A stretch of DNA of 64,000 nucleotides from assembly GCA_002427745.1 (NCBI GenBank), contig DIYF01000018.1, positions 99,294-163,293 of the forward strand, read 5' to 3'. This document shows positions 55,248 to 63,508 of the stretch, piece after piece; the first letter of the stretch is position 1, and each line of letters starts with the position of its first letter. The notes beneath the pieces were generated by a model. That model ran no database searches. It had not been told where the DNA came from and was given only the letters and a program-made list of their open reading frames with translations. A program made the translations under genes and the position numbers. Source of the stretch: Roseivirga sp. UBA6061. GTDB lineage: Bacteria > Bacteroidota > Bacteroidia > Cytophagales > Cyclobacteriaceae.

Positions 55248-57134
55248 TCAGGACTTCTTTAAAACGATTTGTTCGTTATTCATTCTCACCAGCGATTGAT
55301 AGAATTGCTGATAGGCTTCAAAGCTTTCTTTTTCCAGATAGAGAAAATCTGATACGATTTCTTTTTCGAGCCGTATGCTTTGACCTTCTACCTCATAGCT
55401 CATCTTATAGCGGGTATTATCATAGTCTACCTCTGTGCTCTCCGGCATAAAATCCACTTCATAGCCTTCAGGAATTTCCAGTGTGCAGGTAAATCTATAG
55501 GTGTGCTTATAATCCTGCTGTACCGGCTGGGTCCGCTTTTCAATATCATCAATCTGATACTCACTGATGGACGGGTCAAGGTTGAGGTTGATGTACAGCT
55601 TGTTACCGGCCATGATCAGATCGTTTTTGAAATGGGCATCGAAGCGCAACCTTACTTCTGTTTCTCCTTCTTCTTTTTGCTCATTAAAGTAGGCCGAGCT
55701 CTTTTTACCAAGCGCCAGATGATTTTGAACAAAGTTGGTCTTGTTGCGAAACTCATGCACCATTCTGTCGCGAAAATACTCTTCTCTCAGGTAGCCACGG
55801 AGTCGGGTTTCATTCGTCCCCTGTAGCATGCCGTTTGAAACTTTGAGGCTGACCTTATCCTCGCGTATATTCAGGTCACTGGCAGTTTCAGGCACCTTTA
55901 CTATTTCGTATTCAGAGTCACTCAGTCGAATCAGCGCCTCTTTGCCCTGCAGTAACCGGGGGGAGGTACCCAGTGACAAATTGCTGTTGGTGGGGTCGAG
56001 AAAGGTAAAACCATTGTCACCATCTCTGATGGCGCAAATCATATGGTTATCTGCCACCGTAGTGGGCACATCGTAATAAGAGTAGGGCTTGCTGTTGGTA
56101 CCTGCCCAGACGAGGTAGGCGGGTATATCGGCCATTTGCAGCATGGTGCGTAAAAGGTTGGCCATGTCTTTGCAGTCTCCGTATTTTCTGTTGAAAACAT
56201 CGCCTGCCGAGCGGGGAATAAAACCTGCCATACCGTTTTCAAAAGCGATGTACTTAATGTTGGCCTGGGTCCAGCGGTAGATTTTTTTGATAAGCTCCTC
56301 CCGGCTTTGCGTATCTTTTTTAAGCTCGGCCACCTGCAGCTTCAGCGCTTCCAGATTGTCATCAGTTGGCATGCGATTAATAAGGCTGTTGTACCATTGA
56401 AATAGGTCATCGGTGTTTTTCGTGACCCGCGTTCTGGTATTGCCCGTTTTGTAAGAGGCTATTCGCAGTATAATGTGAGGGGCGAAGTACTGAAATGACG
56501 GGGCATCGCTGTCGTATTCACGGGCTTCCAGGTCGCTGAGCTGCCAGGTATACCTGATACTATTCTTAAGCGTGTCCCGGGTAAAGTTCAGGTCCAGTGT
56601 TTCAGTACCGAAAAGACTGTACTCTATTTCTACATCCGAAGGAAAGGAAACGGAGAAAGAGGATTTTTCAACGGGATGCCGGTCATCAAAGAAAAAAGAA
56701 CCGATGATGTGCGGATCGGTGATAGATTTGGTATAGCTGAGCTCGCCTATGGCCTCAGGAGCAACTGCGGGAAAAATAAACTCCTGCTTTTTGTAGCCAC
56801 CGTAGAAAATGCCCGGCATCACCATGTCCTGTGTTTCAAATACTTTGACAAAGTGCTTCTTGTACCTGCCCTTTTTGTCTAATACCCGGGTTTGCGCCTC
56901 GATTTTTAGCAGAGGGTTCAGGCTGGAATAATAGACTGACTCCGATGTGTGTCGATTGATGTTTTTCAGAAATTTTTTCGTCAGCTGGTTTTCTTCACTG
57001 ATCACCAGGCGTTTCTGAACCAGGGAAATACTGATATCTCTTTTCTTTTCAAGGATAATTACCTCCTGAGCCTCAGCACTTATTGACAATACTGAGAAGG
57101 TCAGGCTGAACATAAACAGCAGATAATTCTTCAT
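55248..57134 (-). CDS. DUF3857/transglutaminase-like exported protein
   Basis: 628 residues from the ATG at 57134, chosen over an upstream ATG at 57290 because it opens a signal peptide (MKNYLLFMFSLTFSVLSISA). DUF3857 region about 50-250 followed by a transglutaminase-like domain with a full triad: Cys in KYGDCKD, His in DNHMI, Asp in FLDPTN. Expected to be periplasmic or surface-located; substrate unknown. First gene of a two-gene unit with the Cys-less homologue. The pair separates permeases 18 and 19 and is transcribed against the array, so it is either an insertion into the cluster or a boundary marker. Confidence 0.85.
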   Translation of the reverse strand: MKNYLLFMFSLTFSVLSISAEAQEVIILEKKRDISISLVQKRLVISEENQLTKKFLKNINRHTSESVYYSSLNPLLKIEAQTRVLDKKGRYKKHFVKVFETQDMVMPGIFYGGYKKQEFIFPAVAPEAIGELSYTKSITDPHIIGSFFFDDRHPVEKSSFSVSFPSDVEIEYSLFGTETLDLNFTRDTLKNSIRYTWQLSDLEAREYDSDAPSFQYFAPHIILRIASYKTGNTRTRVTKNTDDLFQWYNSLINRMPTDDNLEALKLQVAELKKDTQSREELIKKIYRWTQANIKYIAFENGMAGFIPRSAGDVFNRKYGDCKDMANLLRTMLQMADIPAYLVWAGTNSKPYSYYDVPTTVADNHMICAIRDGDNGFTFLDPTNSNLSLGTSPRLLQGKEALIRLSDSEYEIVKVPETASDLNIREDKVSLKVSNGMLQGTNETRLRGYLREEYFRDRMVHEFRNKTNFVQNHLALGKKSSAYFNEQKEEGETEVRLRFDAHFKNDLIMAGNKLYINLNLDPSISEYQIDDIEKRTQPVQQDYKHTYRFTCTLEIPEGYEVDFMPESTEVDYDNTRYKMSYEVEGQSIRLEKEIVSDFLYLEKESFEAYQQFYQSLVRMNNEQIVLKKS

Positions 57135-57408
57135 CGACCGATACTTTTTCAAAACACTGCGGGGTATCGTTTCAACACTCTTATTTGATACCGAATACCT
57201 GTAAAGGAGATTGACAGGTAAGACATGCTGAAAGTACAACTTTGAAGTAAGATTAAAAAGAAGCCTGTTGGTAAAATCAGGGGGATGCATGATGGGTCAG
57301 TTTTCTGATCAGTATGTTCAACCCCCTTTTTGACACTCGTCCCAGGTGAAAGTGCATTTGTAACGTCAGACAATATCTTGTCTGGAGAAACCTCATTTGT
57401 CTCAATCC
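57135..57408. other. Divergent intergenic region before permease 19
   Basis: 274 bp between the DUF3857 pair and permease 19. No CGTCCG-type dyad and no TGG-N8-TTG element is found on the plus strand, unlike the four array gaps. No convincing TAnnTTTG promoter either. One perfect inverted repeat (57367-57384) is described separately. Confidence 0.55.
57367..57384. promoter_or_regulatory. Perfect inverted repeat before permease 19
   Basis: CAGACAA-TATC-TTGTCTG, 7-bp arms, 4-bp centre, 24 bp upstream of the ATG at 57409. Its position suits an operator for a dimeric repressor or an RNA hairpin in the leader. Unlike the array dyads. Confidence 0.45.
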
Positions 57409-59736
57409 ATGCTTAAGAATCATATCCGTATTGCTTTCAGGAGCCTCAGAAACGATGGCCTCTTATCTGTTATTAACTTTTCCAGTCTTGCCATAGGCCT
57501 GGCCGCTGCCCTGATCATCTTTCTGTACGTGGGCAATGAACTTTCTTATGATAAATTCTCTACGGCTGACCGAACCTATCGTCTCGAAATGAGACAGATC
57601 AGTGATCAATCGCCTAAGTGGGCCATCAGTCCGTCAGACTGGACCTTCAAGTATGCCGGTCGTATCAGTAACATCGAAGATTTTGCCCATGTGGATACCT
57701 ATCCCGGAAACACCCTGGTGAAGGTAGGAGACCGGGAATTTTTCGAAGATGATATTTTCAGATCTAATGAGACGATCATTGACCTGCTTGATCTGAAAAT
57801 GACAGGGCCCTCCTCTGAACTCTCATTGACAGGTCCTAAGAAGGTAATTCTCTCCGGAGCCTATGCTCAAAAGTATTTTGGTGACGATGATCCTGTGGGG
57901 CAGTTTTTGTCCGTGGGGGGAGAAGATGGCTTTGTGGTCAGTGGCGTATTTGTGATGACCACTCCTTCACATATCAAGCCGGGTATGATTGTATCCAGGG
58001 AGATTAAGCAGGAGGGAATGGGCTGGCTCTACAATTATGTGCGCCTTAGCAAGGGGACTGACCCCAAAGCGGTAGAAGTACAAATCAATGAAATGGCTAC
58101 CGAGCTGCAGGCTACTTTCTTCACAGATACGGAATATACGTTGATCCCTATGGATGAGGTGTATTTTCATTCCAAATCCAAGTATCAGTTGTCATCACAG
58201 GGAGATCTCACCTCGGTTTATGTCTTTACTACCATAGGTTTTATGATCCTGATGGTCACCATGATTAACTCGGTAAACCTTACTTCGGCCACTCTGCTCA
58301 GAAGGTCTCAGGAAGTAGCTGTGCGCAAAGTGCTGGGGGCCTTCAAAAGACAAATGATTTCCAGGTTCCTGCTGGAGACAGGAATGATCATGACCACTGC
58401 CTATCTGCTGGCCTTTGTACTGGCCTATAACCTCCTGCCTCTGATCAACCGGACGCTGGGGCTTGAGCTGGGTTTTGATGCTTCGGGGGCCATGGTTCTC
58501 GTGACCACTGCTGTTTTCATCATAGCCGGTATGCTTGCCAGTATTTTCCCGGCTCTTTACCTCACAAGGCAGGGTTTGACGAAGAGTCTGAAAAGTAAGA
58601 AGAGCAAGAGGGCGGTATCTCCGCTTATTCTCTTTCAGTTCGTGATTTCTACGGTGTTGATTGTGGGCACATTTCTGGTAAAGGATCAACTCAGCTTTCT
58701 GAAAAACAGAGACCTGGGCTACGGTCAGGACAGGGTTCTATTTATCAATGTGCTTGACTCTGATATCAAGGATAAAGGGTCTGAGTATAGAAAGCGCTTT
58801 GAACAGCATCCTTCCATTCTATACACAGCCACCAGTATGGGAGCACCGGGTGACCCGGCCATGATGGGGAATCAAAATGCCTGGGCTGAGGGTATGGCTG
58901 CGGATGAGAATGTGTTTTTGCCACTGTATTCCGGTGATGAGCATTTTGTGGAAACCCTGGGGCTGCGGCTCGTAGCAGGTAAAGGTTTCGCTGAGGGAGC
59001 CAGTTTGGGAGATGATAATACCCCCAGGTCTGTGCTCGTCAATGAGACTGCCGTGCGCCAGTTTGGCTGGGAAGACCCTATTGGCAAGCGAATGAAAATC
59101 TCAGGAAATGACCACAGGGTTATAGGCGTGGTTGCAGACTTTCATTTTTTGTCTTTGCAGAACAGCATTGGTCCACTTGCCATTTCCTACGGTGAAAATA
59201 ACTATATGATCGCCTTGCGTATGAGGTTGGATGGCGTACAGGCTGCCATGCAGTTTGTGGAAGAGCAATGGGAAACTATGGATCCGGTAAAACCCATGGA
59301 TGCCTTTTTCCTGGAAGACAACTTCAACAGGCAGTATGCCCACGAAGAGCGGCTTGACTTGATTCTGAATGTATTGACAGGCATTGCTTTGATTATCAGT
59401 GCTATTGGTACCCTCGCTATGGTGATCTTGATGGCAGAGCAACGCATCAAAGAAATCGGTATCAGGAAGGTACTCGGAGCCTCTGTACCGGCCCTGCTGC
59501 TTACCCTCAACAGCCAGATGATTAAAGTGCTGTTGCTGACCAATCTTATCGCTTTGCCCCTCAGTTATTTTCTTGCCGGAGAATGGTTGAAAACTTTCGC
59601 CTATGCGGTTAGTCCCGGTGTCGGCACCTTTGTTCTGGCTGCTGTCATTACTCTGGTGGTCTGTGTGGCAGCATTGGGCTATCATTCACTGCGTATGGCC
59701 CGCGCGAACCCCGTAGATACGCTCAAATATGAATAG
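57409..59736 (+). CDS. FtsX/MacB-type ABC permease 19
   Basis: 775 residues from the ATG at 57409 (MLKNHIRIAFRSLRND), preferred over a TTG at 57397 because it aligns with the paralogues. Coupling motifs QEVAVRKVLGA (Gln for Lys, Ala for Gly, as in permease 1's VAVRK) and KEIGIRKVLGA. The first periplasmic domain is visibly shorter than in the array, making this the shortest member. Second domain GVVADFHFLSLQNSIGP. Ends NPVDTLKYE. It stands apart from the sigma-54 units and appears to be controlled differently. Confidence 0.92.
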   Translation: MLKNHIRIAFRSLRNDGLLSVINFSSLAIGLAAALIIFLYVGNELSYDKFSTADRTYRLEMRQISDQSPKWAISPSDWTFKYAGRISNIEDFAHVDTYPGNTLVKVGDREFFEDDIFRSNETIIDLLDLKMTGPSSELSLTGPKKVILSGAYAQKYFGDDDPVGQFLSVGGEDGFVVSGVFVMTTPSHIKPGMIVSREIKQEGMGWLYNYVRLSKGTDPKAVEVQINEMATELQATFFTDTEYTLIPMDEVYFHSKSKYQLSSQGDLTSVYVFTTIGFMILMVTMINSVNLTSATLLRRSQEVAVRKVLGAFKRQMISRFLLETGMIMTTAYLLAFVLAYNLLPLINRTLGLELGFDASGAMVLVTTAVFIIAGMLASIFPALYLTRQGLTKSLKSKKSKRAVSPLILFQFVISTVLIVGTFLVKDQLSFLKNRDLGYGQDRVLFINVLDSDIKDKGSEYRKRFEQHPSILYTATSMGAPGDPAMMGNQNAWAEGMAADENVFLPLYSGDEHFVETLGLRLVAGKGFAEGASLGDDNTPRSVLVNETAVRQFGWEDPIGKRMKISGNDHRVIGVVADFHFLSLQNSIGPLAISYGENNYMIALRMRLDGVQAAMQFVEEQWETMDPVKPMDAFFLEDNFNRQYAHEERLDLILNVLTGIALIISAIGTLAMVILMAEQRIKEIGIRKVLGASVPALLLTLNSQMIKVLLLTNLIALPLSYFLAGEWLKTFAYAVSPGVGTFVLAAVITLVVCVAALGYHSLRMARANPVDTLKYE

Positions 59737-59785
59737 AAGGCTTTGTATAAGGGCATAAGAGCTTTGCTGTGAAAGGCATTATCCC

Positions 59786-59823
59786 TTAACTCACTCTTTA
59801 ACACTACCTTAACACTGTTTAAC
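59786..59823 (+). promoter_or_regulatory. Four phased TTAAC repeats before permease 20
   Basis: TTAAC occurs at 59786, 59798, 59809 and 59819, spaced 12, 11 and 10 bp, about one helical turn each; the middle two continue as TTAACACT. Direct repeats on one face of the helix are typical of response-regulator sites (LytTR or OmpR type). The gap 59737-59880 has no dyad of the array type. Confidence 0.4.
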
Positions 59824-59880
59824 TATCCGTTGTCAATGGTTACCTTGAGTTCTGGCTAAACTTGTGTCAAACGCAACGTC

Positions 59881-62313
59881 ATGATCAAGAATTACTTCAA
59901 AACGGCCTTTCGTAACCTGGTCAAGCACAAAGGTTACTCATTTATCAATGTTACAGGCCTGGCATTGGGTATTGCCTGCTGTCTGCTGATTATCCTTTAT
60001 GTGAAGGATGAGCTCACTTTTGATCGTTTTCACGACAATGGTGAGAATATCTACAGAATGCAGACCAGCATCACCATGAACGACAACAAGCAGGTTTTTA
60101 ATGCTGTCGGGCTGCCGGCAGGCCCTACCATGGCAGAGGCTCTGCCTGAAGTTGTAGATCAGGTACGCTACCGGTCCAGTGCTTTTGAAGTAAGAGTTGG
60201 CGAAAAGAAACTGAATGAGGGAGGAAGCTATTTTGTGGAACCCCAGTTTCTCAGTGTTTTTAATTTCCCGGCCAGAAAGGGAGATGGTGTTGCTGCACTC
60301 AGCAGCGGTACCGAAGTGGTGTTGACGGAAGAAGGGGCTGTCAAATATTTTGGTAAAGAAGATGCCATAGGAGAGACTATGGAAGTGAACATCAATGGCG
60401 TCTGGAAAGAATTTACCGTGGGAGCCATACTGCGGGATGTACCCAGTAATTCCACTCTTAATTTTAATATGCTGGTGCCTTTTCAGGCATACCTTACTGC
60501 CAATAACCGCCAGAGTAACAGTGCCAACGACTGGGGTCGGATTGAGTTAGGCTTTCAGACCTTTATTGTCACGGCTAATAACATCATTCCCGATACCCTG
60601 GTATCCAAAATCAATAAAGAAAGACTTTCCAGAATGGCCGGACCTATGGGGCAGATGATCCAGTTTGATCTGCAGCCTTTGGATCAGATGCACTGGGATA
60701 CCTCCATCAGCAATGGTGCCGGAATGCGTGAGGGGAGCAATAAAGTATACTCTATCCTGCTAAGTGGAATAGCCTTTGTGATTCTGATGCTGGCCTGTAT
60801 CAATTTTACAAATCTGTCGGTGGCCAGGGCCTTGCCAAGAGCCAAAGAGATTGGTGTGAGAAAGGTCATAGGTGCAGCCCGTAAGCAGCTCGTGTCGCAG
60901 TTTCTGAGTGAGGCACTGTTTGTGAGTATGATTGCCTTTGTTTTGGGACTTATCATTGCGCAGCTCGCATTGCCGGTTTTCGAAACGGTAACAGAAAAAG
61001 AATTCAGCGTGGCCATTATTGACGATCCGCTGTATGTGGTCATTGCCTTTGTGGTTGTACTGCTGGCGGCTTTTATTGCCGGTATTTATCCGGCTCTGAT
61101 GATCTCAAGGTTCAACACAGTGAGTGCCTTGAAAGGAAGCGCTGCCGGTGTAGGAAGTAAAAACTGGCTGCAGAAGGTCCTGGTGGTATTGCAGTTTACC
61201 ATTGCCGCTTTTATGATCATCGCGGTCTTCACCATGAACCGGCAAATTTCACACTTGATCAATGCAGACAAAGGCTATGACGATCGGAATGTGCTGTCTA
61301 TTCCTATGCAATACGATGAACGCCCCAATGAGGCGGGTGAGATTCCCGGAGATGGTGAGCGTATGATGAACCTGCTTAAAAATGAGCTGGCACAGAGTAC
61401 TTCCATTGAGTATGTAACCGGTAAGAGCAGAGGACTGAGCATGACCATGATGTTGAGCATGAATGAGGAAACAGGAGAGCGTCAGCAGGTAAGGACGTTT
61501 ATGGAACGCGCTGAGCCCGATTTCTTCAAGGCACTGGGTATGGAGATCATCGAGGGACGAAACTTCAATATTAGCAATGGAGAGGCTGAGCGCGACTATA
61601 TCATCGTAAATCAGCAGTTCGCTAAAAAGATGAACTGGGGCGATTCAGTGCTCGGGCGCAGGTTTGGTTTTGACGGTTCGCAGCAAGAGGTAATCGGGAT
61701 GGTGAAAGACTACAATTTCCAGTCTCTGGAAAGTGAGATTGATCCCATTGTAGTAAATCTGCGGAAGGACCAGGCCGTAGGGGAAGTGATTGTGAAGTTT
61801 AAGGAAGGCACGCTTACTCAATCAATCGCTGCGGTAGAGGCCGCCTGGAATAAATTCAATCCACTGGTACCTTTTGAGTATCAGTTGCTGGAAGAGATCA
61901 ACGCCAATCAATATGGCAATCAGGTGCGCTGGAGAAGTATTCTGGTTACGGCTTCACTTATTGCCATATCTATTTCCTGCCTGGGACTGTTCGGGCTGGC
62001 TTATATGGCTACACAGCGCAGGACCAAAGAGATTGGTGTAAGAAAAGTGCTGGGGGCTCCGGTTCCAAAGATTGTTTACATCTTATCCAGAGGCTTCTCC
62101 ATGCTCGTGCTGATATCCTTTGTAATTGCCTGTCCGCTGGCTTATTACGGGGCTGAGGAGTGGCTTAGTACTTTCCCATACCGCATTATGCTCCAGTGGG
62201 ATATGTTTGCCATTGCCGGTGTGATCACACTCTTTATAGCGATTCTAACCGTGAGCTTTCATGCTATCAAAACGGCTGTGTCCAATCCGGTGAAAGCTTT
62301 GAGGTACGAGTAG
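59881..62313 (+). CDS. FtsX/MacB-type ABC permease 20
   Basis: 810 residues. By its N-terminus (HKGYSFINVTGLALGIACCLL) it belongs with permeases 7 and 10-12, although it sits at the far end of the locus. Coupling motifs KEIGVRKVIGA and KEIGVRKVLGAP, the latter with Pro after GA. Second domain GMVKDYNFQSLESEIDP. The final region FPYRIMLQ and end NPVKALRYE. Its last 63 bp, with the following 72 bp, are present a second time 193 bp downstream. Confidence 0.93.
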   Translation: MIKNYFKTAFRNLVKHKGYSFINVTGLALGIACCLLIILYVKDELTFDRFHDNGENIYRMQTSITMNDNKQVFNAVGLPAGPTMAEALPEVVDQVRYRSSAFEVRVGEKKLNEGGSYFVEPQFLSVFNFPARKGDGVAALSSGTEVVLTEEGAVKYFGKEDAIGETMEVNINGVWKEFTVGAILRDVPSNSTLNFNMLVPFQAYLTANNRQSNSANDWGRIELGFQTFIVTANNIIPDTLVSKINKERLSRMAGPMGQMIQFDLQPLDQMHWDTSISNGAGMREGSNKVYSILLSGIAFVILMLACINFTNLSVARALPRAKEIGVRKVIGAARKQLVSQFLSEALFVSMIAFVLGLIIAQLALPVFETVTEKEFSVAIIDDPLYVVIAFVVVLLAAFIAGIYPALMISRFNTVSALKGSAAGVGSKNWLQKVLVVLQFTIAAFMIIAVFTMNRQISHLINADKGYDDRNVLSIPMQYDERPNEAGEIPGDGERMMNLLKNELAQSTSIEYVTGKSRGLSMTMMLSMNEETGERQQVRTFMERAEPDFFKALGMEIIEGRNFNISNGEAERDYIIVNQQFAKKMNWGDSVLGRRFGFDGSQQEVIGMVKDYNFQSLESEIDPIVVNLRKDQAVGEVIVKFKEGTLTQSIAAVEAAWNKFNPLVPFEYQLLEEINANQYGNQVRWRSILVTASLIAISISCLGLFGLAYMATQRRTKEIGVRKVLGAPVPKIVYILSRGFSMLVLISFVIACPLAYYGAEEWLSTFPYRIMLQWDMFAIAGVITLFIAILTVSFHAIKTAVSNPVKALRYE

Positions 62314-62385
62314 GTTGGCCCTAACCTCCTCAGGGTCCTGCTGCGCAGAGACCGCTGAGGGCGAGGGAGTTTGGTCCGACCACTT
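62251..62385 (+). repeat. 135-bp direct repeat, copy 1
   Basis: Spans the last 63 bp of permease 20 and 72 bp of downstream sequence including a GC-rich hairpin (CCTCAGGG ... CTGAGG). Copy 2 at 62444-62578 differs at about seven positions. Confidence 0.9.
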
Positions 62386-62390
62386 ATTCA

Positions 62391-62413
62391 GTCGCTCGCA
62401 TTTCGCGAGTGAC
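62391..62413. terminator. Hairpin between the two repeat copies
   Basis: GTCGCTCGC-ATTTC-GCGAGTGAC, 9-bp arms with one mismatch, 78 bp after the permease 20 stop codon and not followed by a T-run. It may contribute to transcript termination or be part of a dispersed repeat. Confidence 0.35.
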
Positions 62414-62443
62414 AAATCTACCCGTTAAAAGCCACTAGCCAGA

Positions 62444-62506
62444 GTGAGCTTTCTTGCCATCAAAACGGCTGTGTCCAATCCGGTTAAAGCCTTGAGGTAC
62501 GAGTAG
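62444..62506 (+). pseudogene. 3' remnant of a permease gene
   Basis: A 63-bp piece equivalent to the last 20 codons plus stop of permease 20 (encoding KTAVSNPVKALRYE and stop), with a few base changes and no gene body. It is either the product of a local 193-bp-offset duplication or the scar of a deleted twenty-first permease. Confidence 0.7.
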
Positions 62507-62578
62507 GTTGGCCCTAACCTCCTCAGGGTCCTGCTGCGCAGAGACCGCTGAGGGTGAGGCAGTTTGGTCCGACCACTT
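62444..62578 (+). repeat. 135-bp direct repeat, copy 2
   Basis: Second copy of the segment at 62251-62385. Its right end forms the left arm of the hairpin at 62559-62599. Confidence 0.9.
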
Positions 62579-62599
62579 TAAGTGGTCAGACCAAACTGC
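62559..62599. terminator. Strong hairpin between convergent genes
   Basis: 19-bp inverted repeat with one mismatch and a 3-nt loop (GTTTGGTCCGACC on the left, GGTCAGACCAAAC on the right). It ends directly at the stop codon of the VOC protein gene. No T-run is seen, but the stability and the convergent setting favour a bidirectional terminator. Confidence 0.6.
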
Positions 62600-63037
62600 T
62601 TAATGCTGCTGCAGATCCACGCTGATCATCCAGTTAATACCAAATTTATCGGTCAGCATACCGAAGTAAGAGCCCCAGAAGGTTTTGTCCATGGGCATAG
62701 TCACCTGGCCACCGGCAGAAAGTTCTGCCATCAGTCGGTCTGCTTCTTCGTTGGTATCGGTACCGATTGAAATGGAGAAGTTATTACCAACCTTGTAATC
62801 TGTAGCCCAGGGGCCGGCTACATCGCTTCCCATAAGCACGGTTTCCTTACTGATAGGCAATGACATATGCATGATCTTATTCTGATCTTCTTCTGATAGG
62901 GGAGGCATTCCTTCCTGTGGAGGCATTTCGCTGAACCGTCCTACGTAAGGGTATTCACCGCCAAATACAGATTTGTAAAAGTCAAAGGCTTCTTCGCAAT
63001 TGCCGTTGAAAGTGATGTAAATGTTAATGGTTGTCAT
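62600..63037 (-). CDS. VOC-superfamily protein, PhnB/YjdN-like
   Basis: 145 residues, the usual length for this group. Two beta-alpha-beta-beta-beta modules: the first begins with INIYITFNGNCEEAFDFYKSVFGG, the second contains ISIGTDTNEEADRLMAEL and the typical end WGSYFGMLTDKFGINWMI. Proteins of this type share the glyoxalase/bleomycin-resistance fold; enzymatic role is not established. Cytoplasmic. It converges on permease 20 and is separated by about 75 bp from the TPR protein gene upstream. No functional link to the permeases is evident. Confidence 0.9.
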   Translation of the reverse strand: MTTINIYITFNGNCEEAFDFYKSVFGGEYPYVGRFSEMPPQEGMPPLSEEDQNKIMHMSLPISKETVLMGSDVAGPWATDYKVGNNFSISIGTDTNEEADRLMAELSAGGQVTMPMDKTFWGSYFGMLTDKFGINWMISVDLQQH

Positions 63038-63111
63038 GAGTATTTGCTTTGATTAAAAAATGACTGATAGCCCAAGATAACTATTTTAAAAACCTGTCTG
63101 CAGACAGATCA

Positions 63112-63507
63112 TCAATGTCCGTGCGGATCAAAGTACGCTTCTATCGTCAGTGGGTCGGGTACTAAGGTGCGGGCTTTCTGAAAGTAGGCTGCGGCAGCAT
63201 CTCGCTCCCCGTTGATGTTCATCTTGGTAACTCCGATATTATAAAAAAGATTTCGGTCATTGGAACCCAGATTAGCCGCTTTAAGAAGTAACCACATGGC
63301 TTTTTTATGTTGCCCCTGATCAGACAGAACGGCACCGAGGTTGGTCAGTATGGCTGTGTTACCGGGATGAACTGATCGGAGTTCTTCCAGCATTTTTTGG
63401 GCAATTTTCAAGTTTGTTTTCCATCCAGAACCACCTTTCCAGGCTTCCCTGTAAACCTCCCGCACGATTTTCAGGCTGGCTTCAATATCGTTGTAGTCAA
63501 GGCTCAT
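63112..63507 (-). CDS. TPR-repeat protein
   Basis: 131 residues from the ATG at 63507 (MSLDYNDIEASLK); a longer frame starting at 63624 would overlap the pseudouridine synthase gene by more than 110 bp and is rejected. Two tetratricopeptide repeats are visible (AILTNLGAVLSDQGQHKKA and LFYNIGVTKMNINGERDAAA), preceded by a helical region. Probably a cytoplasmic scaffold protein; partner unknown. It starts 1 bp after the stop of the upstream synthase gene, so the two are co-transcribed. Confidence 0.8.
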   Translation of the reverse strand: MSLDYNDIEASLKIVREVYREAWKGGSGWKTNLKIAQKMLEELRSVHPGNTAILTNLGAVLSDQGQHKKAMWLLLKAANLGSNDRNLFYNIGVTKMNINGERDAAAAYFQKARTLVPDPLTIEAYFDPHGH

Positions 63508-63508
63508 G

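Noticed and set aside
59851..59867. Sigma-54-like CTGG...CTTG before permease 20
   Set aside because: Only 6 bp between TGG and TTG instead of 8, and no CGTCCG-type dyad upstream.
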